Assembly: GCA_963714065.1 (NCBI GenBank) | Contig: OY970226.1 | Span: forward strand, 1,178,001-1,242,000 | From: JAZKID01 sp963714065 | GTDB taxonomy: Bacteria > Pseudomonadota > Alphaproteobacteria > Rhizobiales > UBA4765 | Reading direction: 5' to 3' | Length of the DNA stretch: 64,000 bases | Shown here: positions 56,501-64,000 of the stretch, piece by piece | How positions within the stretch are numbered: the stretch's first letter is position 1 | Layout: every line of letters begins with the position of its first letter | The notes under the pieces: model-generated | Told to the model about the DNA's origin: nothing | Seen by the model: the letters and a program-made list of their open reading frames with translations, nothing else | Databases searched by the model: none | Program-made: the position numbers and the translations under genes

Positions 56501-56976
56501 AACATCTGCCGCGTTTTCCGGCAGAGGAACGTCTAAAAAGGGCAAAAAATTTCCTGAAAAGCCAGGCAGCGCATTTTCCGGAAAGCGAGCAGGAAGCACT
56601 TGCTATTGAAGCTGCGAATGTTCTCTCACATCAAGACTTGCAGAAATTCTTCGATCCGGAAAATTCCCTGGCCGAAGTGCCGCTGCATGCCGATATCGTT
56701 CTGCCGAATGGCAGGCGCGCCATCGTACAGGGGCAGATCGACAGGCTGCTGATCACACCCGATGCGCTTCATATTATCGATTTCAAATCCGGCCGCGCAC
56801 CCGCGCCGGGCTTCTTGCCGAAAAACTATCTTGCGCAGCTTTCGCTTTATCGCGAGGCCTTGAAATCTCTGAAAGGCACGCGCCGCATTCATTGCCATCT
56901 GCTCTGGACGGCCGTGCCGCGTCTCGACGACATCGGCGCCGGCAACATGAACGAAGCGCTCGCGAAGATTGCTTGA
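53584..56976 (+). CDS. addA: double-strand break repair helicase AddA
   Basis: 1130 residues. UvrD-type helicase motifs: Walker A ANAGSGKTFVLAQRVKRLLL, motif Ia LTYTKAAAANMANRI, motif II HILIDEAQDTSAQQW, motif III VGDDKQSIFSFQGADP, motif V RVMTVHNAKGLEAKWV and motif VI LLYVALTRAEERL. The C-terminus carries the nuclease domain (HIIDFKSGRAP). Partner of AddB in recombinational repair. trxA follows after 50 bases, a common alphaproteobacterial order. Confidence 0.96.
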   Translation: MSLNQPLAIDDLTLLAQRRASDPASSAWVSANAGSGKTFVLAQRVKRLLLAGVDPDKILCLTYTKAAAANMANRILNDLGQWVRMPEPELRTALSALDGRPSNAVSGKDIDRARRLFAHAIETPGGLQIKTIHAFCDALLHRFPFEAGIAGNFRIVDETEQRTLIDTALKNILLSKDAALKEDLKKLLPENSPHDLKKSITACLPRAKALFQSGQNLQASIYSSLGLLETLTQEQIHEDILGGMSPSCGDMIAALEQTGEKRDAACAAGLKQVLQNPKAARAKTYLDIFLTKEGAFRKPQAFLSAAFKKTSPRFAEILNGEFTRLAPLHDKIILLGIAQNTCAFLRIAYRAWHEIENAKAASGLLDFSDIIERSGALLNGEASAWVRYKLDQGVDHILIDEAQDTSAQQWQVISGLWQEFFAGESARQIPRTIFAVGDDKQSIFSFQGADPQLFYEEKRRAAKASADIKARFEDVSLNLSFRSSPAVLNAVDRVFTQTEAAKGVTSAEHFPPHEAAKRHLPGLVELWPLETAAPKNRISGFEHPFLATGSDNPRARLALKIAAAVAHEISNSTMKAGDVLILVRTRNSLFEALIRELKQAGLPVAGADRLVLNEHIAVMDLLALGNAVLLPEDDLTFAALLKSPLFGFDEDDLFQLAYERSASLYETLALRAHERNIWQQGFLCFSAWRQRAKTCRPYEFFSQVLGRDGGRRAIYARLGREAGEVLDEFLNAALAFEKNAAPTLQNFLKFMRETRADIKREMQQGQNEVRVMTVHNAKGLEAKWVILADTADIPGKAQLDEFYDMESKNGPALVWGPGEKYRIGPLIKPKEKALHAQEDEYRRLLYVALTRAEERLTICGANTKEKIPDDCWYGFAQTALIPLCAEEHGENGNIARWIMRTGETAVRPAQNKLSEFPPAREQPAWLIVPPKSALPPLILNPSLGDNFFEHEIQGGISPEQARERGILLHRLLEHLPRFPAEERLKRAKNFLKSQAAHFPESEQEALAIEAANVLSHQDLQKFFDPENSLAEVPLHADIVLPNGRRAIVQGQIDRLLITPDALHIIDFKSGRAPAPGFLPKNYLAQLSLYREALKSLKGTRRIHCHLLWTAVPRLDDIGAGNMNEALAKIA

Positions 56977-57026
56977 CCTTTTCGGGGAAGGCTCCTAACA
57001 CTATATCTTGAAGAGCGAGGTCGGCC

Positions 57027-57356
57027 ATGGCTGCAAAAAAAGCGACGGATGAGAATTTCAAATCGGAAGTTCTGGATGCACAGGAACCGGTGCTGGTCGA
57101 TTTCTGGGCGGAATGGTGCGGCCCCTGCAAGCAGATCGCGCCCGCGCTCGACGAGATCGCCAACGATATGGCCGGCAAGCTGAAAGTCGTGAAGATCAAT
57201 ATCGACGAAAATCCGTCCGCGCCCACGCAATATGCCGTGCGCTCCATTCCCACGCTCCTGTTGTTCAAGGGCGGCAAGGTGATCGGCCAGCATATCGGCG
57301 CGGCACCGAAATCGAAACTGCTGCAATTCATCACCAGCAATGTCAGCGCCGCCTGA
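57027..57356 (+). CDS. trxA: thioredoxin
   Basis: 109 residues, one thioredoxin domain with the redox site WCGPCK in VDFWAEWCGPCKQIAPAL and the cis-proline region SIPTLLLFKGGK. Reduces disulfides in cytoplasmic proteins. The 3' end overlaps the next gene by 17 bases, suggesting co-transcription. Confidence 0.97.
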   Translation: MAAKKATDENFKSEVLDAQEPVLVDFWAEWCGPCKQIAPALDEIANDMAGKLKVVKINIDENPSAPTQYAVRSIPTLLLFKGGKVIGQHIGAAPKSKLLQFITSNVSAA

Positions 57357-57579
57357 AAAGGTAGTCGCACTCGATCTTTCGGGCTTGAAATGCCCCCTGC
57401 CGGCGCTGATGGCGCGAAAAGCGCTGCTGGACCTGCCGCAAGGCATGGTTCTGGAAGCGCTTTGCACCGATCCGCTCGCCGCAATCGACATCCCCGAACT
57501 GGCCCTGAACATGAAGGCGCATCTGCTCGGCTTGCAAAAAACGCCTCAGGGAATAGTTTTTCGCATTGAAAAGCGCTGA
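57340..57579 (+). CDS. TusA-like sulfurtransferase
   Basis: 79 residues. Small SirA/TusA-fold protein with the characteristic LDLSGLKCPLPALMARKAL, in which the Cys of CPxP carries sulfur. TusA proteins relay sulfur for tRNA thiolation or molybdopterin synthesis. It overlaps trxA in another frame, so the two are likely translated from one message. The precise sulfur pathway is not evident. Confidence 0.85.
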   Translation: MSAPPEKVVALDLSGLKCPLPALMARKALLDLPQGMVLEALCTDPLAAIDIPELALNMKAHLLGLQKTPQGIVFRIEKR

Positions 57580-57617
57580 ATTTTGCGCGACATGCTTAAG
57601 CTTTAAAGGATCGGGTG

Positions 57618-58919
57618 ATGCGTATCGTCATGGTTGGCGCCGGTTATGTGGGCCTTGTTTCGGGGGCCTGTTTTTCCGATTTCGGCCATGATGTCGTTTG
57701 CGTCGACAAGGATCCCTCCAAGATCGACGCCCTGAAAAGCGGCAAGATCCCCATTTTTGAACCCGGCCTTGCCGAAATCGTCGCCCGCAACGCCACCCAA
57801 AAACGCCTGAGTTTCACCACATCCCTGGAAGAGGCGATGCAGGGCGCGGAAGCTATTTTCATCGCGGTCGGTACGCCGTCGCGCCGCGGCGACGGCTATG
57901 CCGACCTGCAATATGTTTTCGAAGCCGCGCGCGGCATTGCGCAATATATAAAAAATTTCACCGTGGTCGCGATGAAGTCGACCGTGCCTGTCGGAACGGG
58001 CGACGAGGTGGAGCGCCTCATTCGCGAGGCCGCGCCGAAAGCGGATTTCGCCGTCGTCTCCAATCCCGAATTCCTGCGCGAGGGTGCGGCCATCAACGAT
58101 TTCAAACGGCCGGACCGCATCGTCGTCGGCTGCGAGGATGAGCGCGCGCGCCGCATCATGGCCGAAATTTACCGGCCGCTGCACCTCAACCAGGGGCCGC
58201 TGCTCTTCACAAGCAGGTGCACGTCCGAACTGATCAAATATGCCGCGAACGCCTATCTCGCCATGAAGATCACCTTCATCAACGAGATCGCCGATCTGTG
58301 CGAAGCGGTCGATGCCGATGTGCAGGAAGTGGCGCGCGGCATCGGCCTCGATCAGCGCATCGGCGGCAAATTCCTGCATGCCGGCCCCGGCTTCGGCGGT
58401 TCCTGTTTTCCGAAAGACACGCGCGCGCTGATGAAAAAAGCGCAGGATTCGCAAGCCCCGTTGCGGCTCGTCGAAACGACCGTCGAGGTCAACGAGACGC
58501 GTAAAATTCGTATGGCGGAAAAAATCGAACGCCTCTTCGGCGATCTGCAGGATAAACGCATTGCCATTTTGGGCCTGACCTTCAAACCAAACACCGACGA
58601 CATGCGCGAAGCGCCGAGTCTTGCCATTATCCCTGTATTAATGAAAAAAGGCGCGCATATTCTTGCCTATGATCCCGAAGGCATGGAGCAGGCAAAACCG
58701 CTTCTGCCCGGCGTCGAATTTAGCCCAGACCCTTATGAATGCGTAAGCGGCGCCGACGGGCTTGTCATCCTCACCGAATGGGACGAGTTCCGCGCACTCG
58801 ATCTTGTGCGCGTCAAAAGCCTGATGCGCAGGCCTTATGTCGCGGATCTGCGCAATATCTACCGGAGCGAAGAAATGCGCTCTCTAGGATTTAACTACGG
58901 CAGCGTCGGCAGGACTTAA
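57618..58919 (+). CDS. ugd: UDP-glucose 6-dehydrogenase
   Basis: 433 residues from ATG 57618, behind AAAGGA. Oxidises UDP-glucose to UDP-glucuronate in two NAD-dependent steps. Motifs: dinucleotide fold MVGAGYVGLVSGACFSDFGH, STVPVGTGDE, the lysine in ELIKYAANAYLAMKITFINE, the catalytic Cys in FGGSCFPKDTRAL, and the C-terminal GLTFKPNTDDMREAPS. UDP-glucuronate is the natural substrate for the epimerase at the window's right edge. It overlaps the 3' end of the convergent mrp gene by 36 bases. Confidence 0.97.
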   Translation: MRIVMVGAGYVGLVSGACFSDFGHDVVCVDKDPSKIDALKSGKIPIFEPGLAEIVARNATQKRLSFTTSLEEAMQGAEAIFIAVGTPSRRGDGYADLQYVFEAARGIAQYIKNFTVVAMKSTVPVGTGDEVERLIREAAPKADFAVVSNPEFLREGAAINDFKRPDRIVVGCEDERARRIMAEIYRPLHLNQGPLLFTSRCTSELIKYAANAYLAMKITFINEIADLCEAVDADVQEVARGIGLDQRIGGKFLHAGPGFGGSCFPKDTRALMKKAQDSQAPLRLVETTVEVNETRKIRMAEKIERLFGDLQDKRIAILGLTFKPNTDDMREAPSLAIIPVLMKKGAHILAYDPEGMEQAKPLLPGVEFSPDPYECVSGADGLVILTEWDEFRALDLVRVKSLMRRPYVADLRNIYRSEEMRSLGFNYGSVGRT

Positions 58920-59951
58920 CGCAAGACTTAACGCAAGCCTGTCCAGGATTTTATCGGCGATGGCAAAATAAGCCTGCGCCTGCGCGCTGTGCGGCGCGCT
59001 GCCAACAAGGGGCGTCCCCGTTTCCGACGTTTCCCTGATGCTGATGTGAAGAGGAATTTCTCCAAGAAAAGCTACATCCTGATTTTGTGCCTCCTCGCGC
59101 GCGCCGCCATGCGCGAAAATATCATGGCGCATGCCGCAGGCGGGACAGACAAATACGCTCATATTTTCGATCACGCCCAGAACCGGCACCCCGGCCTTTC
59201 TGAAAAGCTCGATTCCTTTTCGCGTGTCGATCAGGGCAAGATCCTGCGGCGTTGAAACAATGACGGCGCCATCCAGCGCGAGCCGCTTTGTCAGCGTGAT
59301 CAGCGCATCGCCGGTGCCGGGCGGCGTATCGACGACCAGCAGGTCGAGCGCGCCCCAGTCCACATCGCGCAGGAATTGCGTGATGACCTTGTCGATCATC
59401 GGCCCGCGCCAGATCAGCGGCATGTCGCGCGCGACCATCAGGCCGATCGATATGATGCTAATACCGTGCGCGCTCAAAGGAATAATTTTTCCCGCCTCGT
59501 TTTGCGGCGGCTCTTTAAGACCGAACAGATGCGGCACCGAAGGGCCGTAGATATCGGCATCGAGCAAACCGACGCTCATGCCGCGCGTAGCAAAGCACAG
59601 CGCCAGATTGGCAGCCGTCGTCGATTTGCCGACACCGCCTTTTCCGGATGCGACGGCGATGACGCGCTTGACTTGCGGCAACAGTCTTTCCGGGCGCGGC
59701 GCGGGCGAGCGCTCCGCCGTCAGCATCACCAGCGCGAGCTCGACCCCGGCCAATGCCTGTACGCGTTTTTCGATCTCCGCGCGCAGAGGCGCCAAAGCCT
59801 CGATGCTGGCGGCACCGGCATCGAGCACCACGGTCACCTGCCCCTGCCTGATATCGATACCGGACAACAACGGACTGTCATCCAAAGCCATGCCCGACGG
59901 GTCTTTTAAGCCCGCCAGGGCGGCCCAAACCTGTTTTTCGCCCAAACCCAT
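58884..59951 (-). CDS. mrp: Mrp/ApbC-type iron-sulfur carrier ATPase
   Basis: 355 residues. A short N-terminal MIP18-like domain (about 1-90) precedes a P-loop NTPase with deviant Walker A (VASGKGGVGKSTTAANLAL). The carboxy-terminal CxxC is present in VFVCPACGMRHDIF. Relatives bind and transfer Fe-S clusters to apoproteins in the cytoplasm. Leftward, single-gene unit, convergent with ugd and divergent from the polysaccharide gene. Confidence 0.95.
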   Translation of the reverse strand: MGLGEKQVWAALAGLKDPSGMALDDSPLLSGIDIRQGQVTVVLDAGAASIEALAPLRAEIEKRVQALAGVELALVMLTAERSPAPRPERLLPQVKRVIAVASGKGGVGKSTTAANLALCFATRGMSVGLLDADIYGPSVPHLFGLKEPPQNEAGKIIPLSAHGISIISIGLMVARDMPLIWRGPMIDKVITQFLRDVDWGALDLLVVDTPPGTGDALITLTKRLALDGAVIVSTPQDLALIDTRKGIELFRKAGVPVLGVIENMSVFVCPACGMRHDIFAHGGAREEAQNQDVAFLGEIPLHISIRETSETGTPLVGSAPHSAQAQAYFAIADKILDRLALSLALSPADAAVVKS

Positions 59952-60024
59952 ATGAATGGAATAGGCATGCGGCCCCCTACGATCAATGGCATTTTGGCCG
60001 AAAGCGTTTTATAGGAAGCTCAGG

Positions 60025-61941
60025 ATGAGGAATATTCCAATCAACTGGCGGATTTTGAGCGTCATGGCGCATGATGCGCTGGCGACGGTCGCCGCCCTGC
60101 TACTCAGCTTTTTCCTGCGTTTCGATATGGCGGGCCTGGTTGCGCGCACGGAAGCGCTGAAATGGATCGTGCCGTTTTTCGTCATTTACGCGACGGGCGT
60201 CTATTCGGTCCTGCATCTTTATCGCGCGAAATGGCGTTTTGCCTCGCTGCCGGACCTCGTCAATATTTTTCGTGCCAGCACGGTACTCGCGCTGACCCTG
60301 CTCGCCTTCGATTATGTCTTCGCCTCGTCCGCCTTCATGGGCACGCTGGTTTTCGGAAAGATCACGCTTTTCCTGTACTGGGTGCTGCAGATGTTCGCGC
60401 TTGGCGGGCCGCGCATTCTCTATCGCTATATCCGCTACATTCGGGCGCGCAACCGCCCAACCGGCGATATCGCGGCAGCGCTGCTTGTCGGCTCCGCAAC
60501 GGAAGCCGACGTGCTGTTGCGCGCTATCGAAAGCGGCGCGGTGAAAAATATCGTCGTGCTCGGCCTGCTCTCGCCCATCAAGCACGACAAGGGACAGGTC
60601 ATTCGCACCGCGCGCATTTTAGGGCGGCCGCAGGATATGGAAAGCGTCCTCGTCGATCTCGAGCAGAACCAGCTGCGGCCACGCCGCATTATTCTTCTGC
60701 CGTCTGCCCTGTTCGATACGGGCATTTCGCAAATGCTGGGCGTTGCGCGGCGCTTTGCCATTCCCGTCAACCGCCTCTCGTCGCTGGCCGGCGAGGAACA
60801 ACAGGACGGAAGCACGCTCAAGCTGGAAAATATCGATGTCGAGGATCTGCTGTTTCGCGACAGCGTCGGGATCGATCATGCGCGTCTGCATGCGCTTGTC
60901 GCGGGCAAAAAAGTTGCCGTCACCGGCGGTGCTGGGTCCATAGGCGGTGAAATTTGCCGGCGTATTATCGAGCTTGGTGCGTCTGAGCTGCTCGTGCTCG
61001 ACCATGCCGAAGCGGCGCTTTTCGAAATCGTCCAGCGTTTGAAAGAGCGCAAAAGCGCTACATCGATCGTGGCGCATCTGGCCGATGTGCGGCATGCATC
61101 GCGCATCGAAAACCTGTTGCAAAAATTCAAGCCCGATCTCGTCTTTCATGCCGCGGCTTTGAAACATGTGCCCATTGTGGAGAAAGACTGGGCCGAGGGG
61201 CTTGCCACGAATATTTTCGGCACGGTCAATGTGTGCCGCGCAGCCCTTGCGGCAGGCGCGCGAGGCATCGTCGTGATCTCGACCGACAAGGCGGTCGAGC
61301 CGGTTTCTGTGCTCGGTCTCTCCAAACGGTTCGGAGAGCTTTATGCGGCAGCGCTAGACCAGGGAAAAGACACGCATAGCCGTTTTATTTCGGTGCGCTT
61401 TGGCAATGTGCTGGGGTCGAGCGGCTCCGTCGTGCCGATTTTCAAATCGCAGATTGCAGCGGGCGGACCGCTGACGGTGACGCATCAGGCGATGGTACGC
61501 TATTTCATGACAGCGCGCGAGGCCTGCGATCTCGTTTTGACGGCGGCGAGCCATGCGCAGGCCGACAATACGCGCGCCTCTTCCGTCTATGTGCTCGACA
61601 TGGGCCAACCGGTACGCATTCTGGATCTCGCCGAGCGCATGATCCGCCTCTCGGGCCTCGAGCCCGAGCGCGACATCGAAATCGAGTTTTCCGGCATTCG
61701 CGACGGCGAAAGATTGCAGGAGGCGCTGTTCTCGCGCGACGAAACATTGCACGATATCGGCTTTGAGGGCGTATCCGCGGCCCTGAGAAGCGCGCCCGCT
61801 CTCGCCGATCTCGAAGAAATTCTATCGGCGCTGAAAGAAAAAATCGAATTGCAGGATCGCACCGGTGCGCTTGCCCTGTTGCAGGCTCTGCTCGCGGGCA
61901 AATCCGCAAAGCCCAGGCTTGCCGTCGTGAAAGCGGGTTGA
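60025..61941 (+). CDS. membrane nucleotide-sugar dehydratase/epimerase (CapD/WbpM/FlaA1 family)
   Basis: 638 residues from ATG 60025 (AGGAAG at 60013-60018); ATG 59986 is open but poorly supported. About four membrane helices in the first 150 residues, a CoA-binding-like Rossmann region (about 140-250), then the SDR domain with VTGGAGSIGGEICRRIIELG, DKAVEPVSVLG and KRFGELYAAA. Relatives are 4,6-dehydratases that start synthesis of deoxy-amino sugars for O-antigen, capsule or glycans. Together with ugd and the epimerase at the edge it points to surface polysaccharide synthesis. Confidence 0.9.
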   Translation: MRNIPINWRILSVMAHDALATVAALLLSFFLRFDMAGLVARTEALKWIVPFFVIYATGVYSVLHLYRAKWRFASLPDLVNIFRASTVLALTLLAFDYVFASSAFMGTLVFGKITLFLYWVLQMFALGGPRILYRYIRYIRARNRPTGDIAAALLVGSATEADVLLRAIESGAVKNIVVLGLLSPIKHDKGQVIRTARILGRPQDMESVLVDLEQNQLRPRRIILLPSALFDTGISQMLGVARRFAIPVNRLSSLAGEEQQDGSTLKLENIDVEDLLFRDSVGIDHARLHALVAGKKVAVTGGAGSIGGEICRRIIELGASELLVLDHAEAALFEIVQRLKERKSATSIVAHLADVRHASRIENLLQKFKPDLVFHAAALKHVPIVEKDWAEGLATNIFGTVNVCRAALAAGARGIVVISTDKAVEPVSVLGLSKRFGELYAAALDQGKDTHSRFISVRFGNVLGSSGSVVPIFKSQIAAGGPLTVTHQAMVRYFMTAREACDLVLTAASHAQADNTRASSVYVLDMGQPVRILDLAERMIRLSGLEPERDIEIEFSGIRDGERLQEALFSRDETLHDIGFEGVSAALRSAPALADLEEILSALKEKIELQDRTGALALLQALLAGKSAKPRLAVVKAG

Positions 61942-61954
61942 AAGGGTTGATCAC

Positions 61955-63283
61955 TTGAACTCGCGCGCGCCTTCTTCCCCCACCGTCGGCCTTGTCTCGC
62001 TCGGCTGCCCGAAAGCGCTGGTCGATTCCGAGCGCATTCTCACCAAGCTGCGCGCGCAGGGCTACCGGATTTCGCCAAGCTATGACGGCGCCGATGTGGT
62101 GCTCGTCAATACTTGCGGTTTTCTCGACAGTGCGCGCGAGGAAAGCCTGAACGCCATCGGCGAAGCGATTGCCGAGAACGGACGCGTCATCGTGACGGGC
62201 TGTCTCGGCGCGGAAGCGGAACTGATCCGCGAAAAACATCCCAAGGTTCTCGCCATCACCGGCCCGCAGCAATATGAAAGCGTGGTGAATGCCGTGAACG
62301 AGGCCGTGCCGCCTATGCACGACCCACTGTTCGATCTCGTGCCCGAGCAGGGCCTGCGCCTGACGCCGCGGCATTACGCGTACCTGAAAATTTCGGAAGG
62401 CTGCAATAATCGCTGCTCTTTCTGCATCATTCCGAAACTGCGCGGCGATCTCGTCTCGCGCCCCATTCATCATGTGCTGATCGAGGCGGAACGTCTCGTC
62501 AAGGCAGGCGTGAAAGAACTGCTCGTGATCAGCCAGGATACGTCGGCCTATGGCTTGGATGTAAAATACGCGCCACAGAAATGGCGCGACCGGGAATGGC
62601 GCACGAAATTCATCGATCTTGCGAAAGGATTGGGCGAGCTCGGCGTCTGGGTACGGCTACATTATGTCTACCCCTATCCGCATGTTGACGAAGTCCTCCC
62701 GCTGATGGCGGAGCACAAGATCCTTCCCTATCTCGACATTCCCTTCCAACACGCCTCGCCTGCCGTTCTGAAAGCCATGAAGCGCCCCGCCGCTGCGGAA
62801 AAAACTCTTGAGCGCTTGCAATCCTGGCGAAACATATGCCCCGATCTCGCGGTGCGCTCTACTTTCATCGTCGGCTTTCCCAGCGAGACTGCAAGCGATT
62901 TCGAATTCCTGCTGCAATGGCTGAATGAAGCCCAGCTCGACCGCGTCGGCTGCTTCAAATATGAGAATGTCGCAGGCGCCGTCTCGCGCGAGCTGCCGGG
63001 CCACGTGCCCGAAGACGTGAAAGAGGAGCGCTGGCATCGCTTCATGCAAACGCAACAGTTCATCTCGGCGCAAAAATGCGCGGCGAAAGTCGGCAGGATC
63101 ATGCCCGTGCTGATCGACACGATCGAAGATGATCACGCCATCGGCCGCACCACTGCCGATGCGCCCGAGATCGACGGCATTATCCGCCTTCCCGCAAAAG
63201 GTCTGCAAACCGGCGATCTGGTCAAAGCAAAAGTGACAGTGGCACAGGCCTATGATCTGGCCGGCGAAATCGTCACGGAGTGA
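61955..63283 (+). CDS. rimO: ribosomal protein S12 methylthiotransferase
   Basis: 442 residues from TTG 61955, preceded by AAAGGG. Adds a methylthio group to Asp88 (E. coli numbering) of S12. The N-terminal domain has cysteines in SLGCPKALVDSE, VNTCGFLD and VTGCLGAEAE for the auxiliary cluster. The radical-SAM triad is CNNRCSFC, and the C-terminal TRAM domain spans about 370-442. It lies between polysaccharide genes without functional relation to them. Confidence 0.96.
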   Translation: MNSRAPSSPTVGLVSLGCPKALVDSERILTKLRAQGYRISPSYDGADVVLVNTCGFLDSAREESLNAIGEAIAENGRVIVTGCLGAEAELIREKHPKVLAITGPQQYESVVNAVNEAVPPMHDPLFDLVPEQGLRLTPRHYAYLKISEGCNNRCSFCIIPKLRGDLVSRPIHHVLIEAERLVKAGVKELLVISQDTSAYGLDVKYAPQKWRDREWRTKFIDLAKGLGELGVWVRLHYVYPYPHVDEVLPLMAEHKILPYLDIPFQHASPAVLKAMKRPAAAEKTLERLQSWRNICPDLAVRSTFIVGFPSETASDFEFLLQWLNEAQLDRVGCFKYENVAGAVSRELPGHVPEDVKEERWHRFMQTQQFISAQKCAAKVGRIMPVLIDTIEDDHAIGRTTADAPEIDGIIRLPAKGLQTGDLVKAKVTVAQAYDLAGEIVTE

Positions 63284-63285
63284 AG

Positions 63286-64000
63286 ATGTCTGAATCGCAT
63301 CTCGTCACGGGCGCCGCCGGTTTTATCGGCTTTCATCTGGCCAGAAGACTGCTTGACGAAGGCAAGCACGTGCATGGCCTCGACAGTCTGAACAGCTATT
63401 ACGACGTGAATTTGAAAGAAGCGCGGCTGTCCGAGCTGAAAAAATATAAAAACTTTTCCTTCACGTGCGACGATGTCGCGGATTTCGATAATATTCAAAC
63501 CCTGTTTGCCGAACTCAAGCCCCGCATCGTTTTGCATATGGCGGCGCAGGCGGGCGTACGCCATTCGCTCACTCATCCGGCCGATTACATCGGCGCCAAC
63601 ATAAACGGCTTCTTCTCTATTATAGAGGCGTGCCGCCACCATCCGGTTGCGCATCTTCTCTATGCTTCCTCCAGCTCGGTTTACGGCGGCAATATAAAAG
63701 TGCCGTTTTCGGAGCAGGATAATGTGGAGCGCCCCGTCTCTCTCTATGCGGCAACCAAGCGCAGCAACGAGATGATGGCGCATGCCTATGCGCATCTGTT
63801 CGGCATTCCGATGACGGGCCTGCGCTTTTTCACCGTTTACGGCCCGTGGGGACGGCCCGACATGGCGCTTTTTATCTTTGCGCGCGCTATCCTGAAAGGC
63901 GAGCCCATCGAAGTTTATAATGACGGCAAGATGCAGCGCGACTTCACCTATGTCGGCGATGCCGTCGAGGCAACCGTCCGGCTGATCGAGCGTCCGCCTG
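63286..64000 (+). CDS. NAD-dependent epimerase, UDP-glucuronate 4-epimerase type (3' end beyond window)
   Basis: Starts at ATG 63286, two bases after the rimO stop, and is open for 238 codons to the window edge. The dinucleotide motif VTGAAGFIGFHLARRLL, the catalytic SSSSVYGGN and YAATKRSNE (Tyr and Lys), and VYGPWGRPDMALFIF match UDP-glucuronate 4-epimerases of capsule gene sets. The nearby ugd supplies UDP-glucuronate, in support of that substrate. The C-terminus is not seen. Confidence 0.88.
   Translation, partial: MSESHLVTGAAGFIGFHLARRLLDEGKHVHGLDSLNSYYDVNLKEARLSELKKYKNFSFTCDDVADFDNIQTLFAELKPRIVLHMAAQAGVRHSLTHPADYIGANINGFFSIIEACRHHPVAHLLYASSSSVYGGNIKVPFSEQDNVERPVSLYAATKRSNEMMAHAYAHLFGIPMTGLRFFTVYGPWGRPDMALFIFARAILKGEPIEVYNDGKMQRDFTYVGDAVEATVRLIERPP

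Overview
The window reads as chromosomal DNA of an alphaproteobacterium. Supporting signs are a Mic60 (mitofilin) homologue inside a hemC-hemD-mic60-hemY operon, a CarD-type regulator, a very large NAD-dependent glutamate dehydrogenase, heparinase-like protein next to purH, a DivL-type pseudo-histidine kinase with Tyr in place of the H-box His, a TsaE-AmgK fusion followed by MurU, and addB-addA-trxA. No marker in the window fixes the order or family. Housekeeping genes are GC-rich with tightly overlapping starts and stops; several accessory genes are visibly richer in A/T.

Layout. 1-3352: a four-gene minus-strand operon (permease, periplasmic binding protein, ATPase, Gfo/Idh/MocA oxidoreductase, the last cut by the window edge). 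3673-8317: tRNA-Thr(CGU) and the heme operon hemC-hemD-mic60-hemY, with a 326-bp foldback element (TA target duplication) wedged between hemD and mic60. 8365-13296: tsaD, gpsA, an EVE-domain gene, a DUF1761-like membrane protein and acs. 13437-17565: an orphan amidase-like gene, a heparinase-like gene and purH. 17569-26287: NAD-GDH, an overlapping hydrolase/phosphatase pair and an MsbA-type exporter.

26582-32824: a secreted trypsin-like protease, three genes of an unrecognised paralogous family in tandem, and a D,D-carboxypeptidase. 33086-34999: a compact island of about 1.8 kb bounded by a 48-bp duplication of the 3' part of tRNA-Arg(CCU), carrying a Fic protein and a 51-residue protein but no integrase. 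35026-42031: two genes each broken by one missing base in or beside an A/T run (a thermonuclease-like gene and a YkuD transpeptidase), an M48 lipoprotein protease, an orphan gene, CarD with a histone-H1-like tail, and a fourth member of the paralogous family. 42176-45535: periplasmic PheC-type dehydratase, an epimerase, and ahcY.

45782-64000: divL, tsaE-amgK, murU, addB, addA, trxA, a TusA-like gene, UDP-glucose dehydrogenase, Mrp, a CapD/FlaA1-type nucleotide-sugar dehydratase, rimO, and the start of a UDP-glucuronate-type epimerase. The last genes suggest surface polysaccharide synthesis; AmgK and MurU indicate peptidoglycan recycling; AddAB is the recombinational repair nuclease.

The least explained parts are the two-armed foldback element, the tRNA-Arg island with its lone Fic gene, and the paralogous family at 27670-31391 and 39649-40773.
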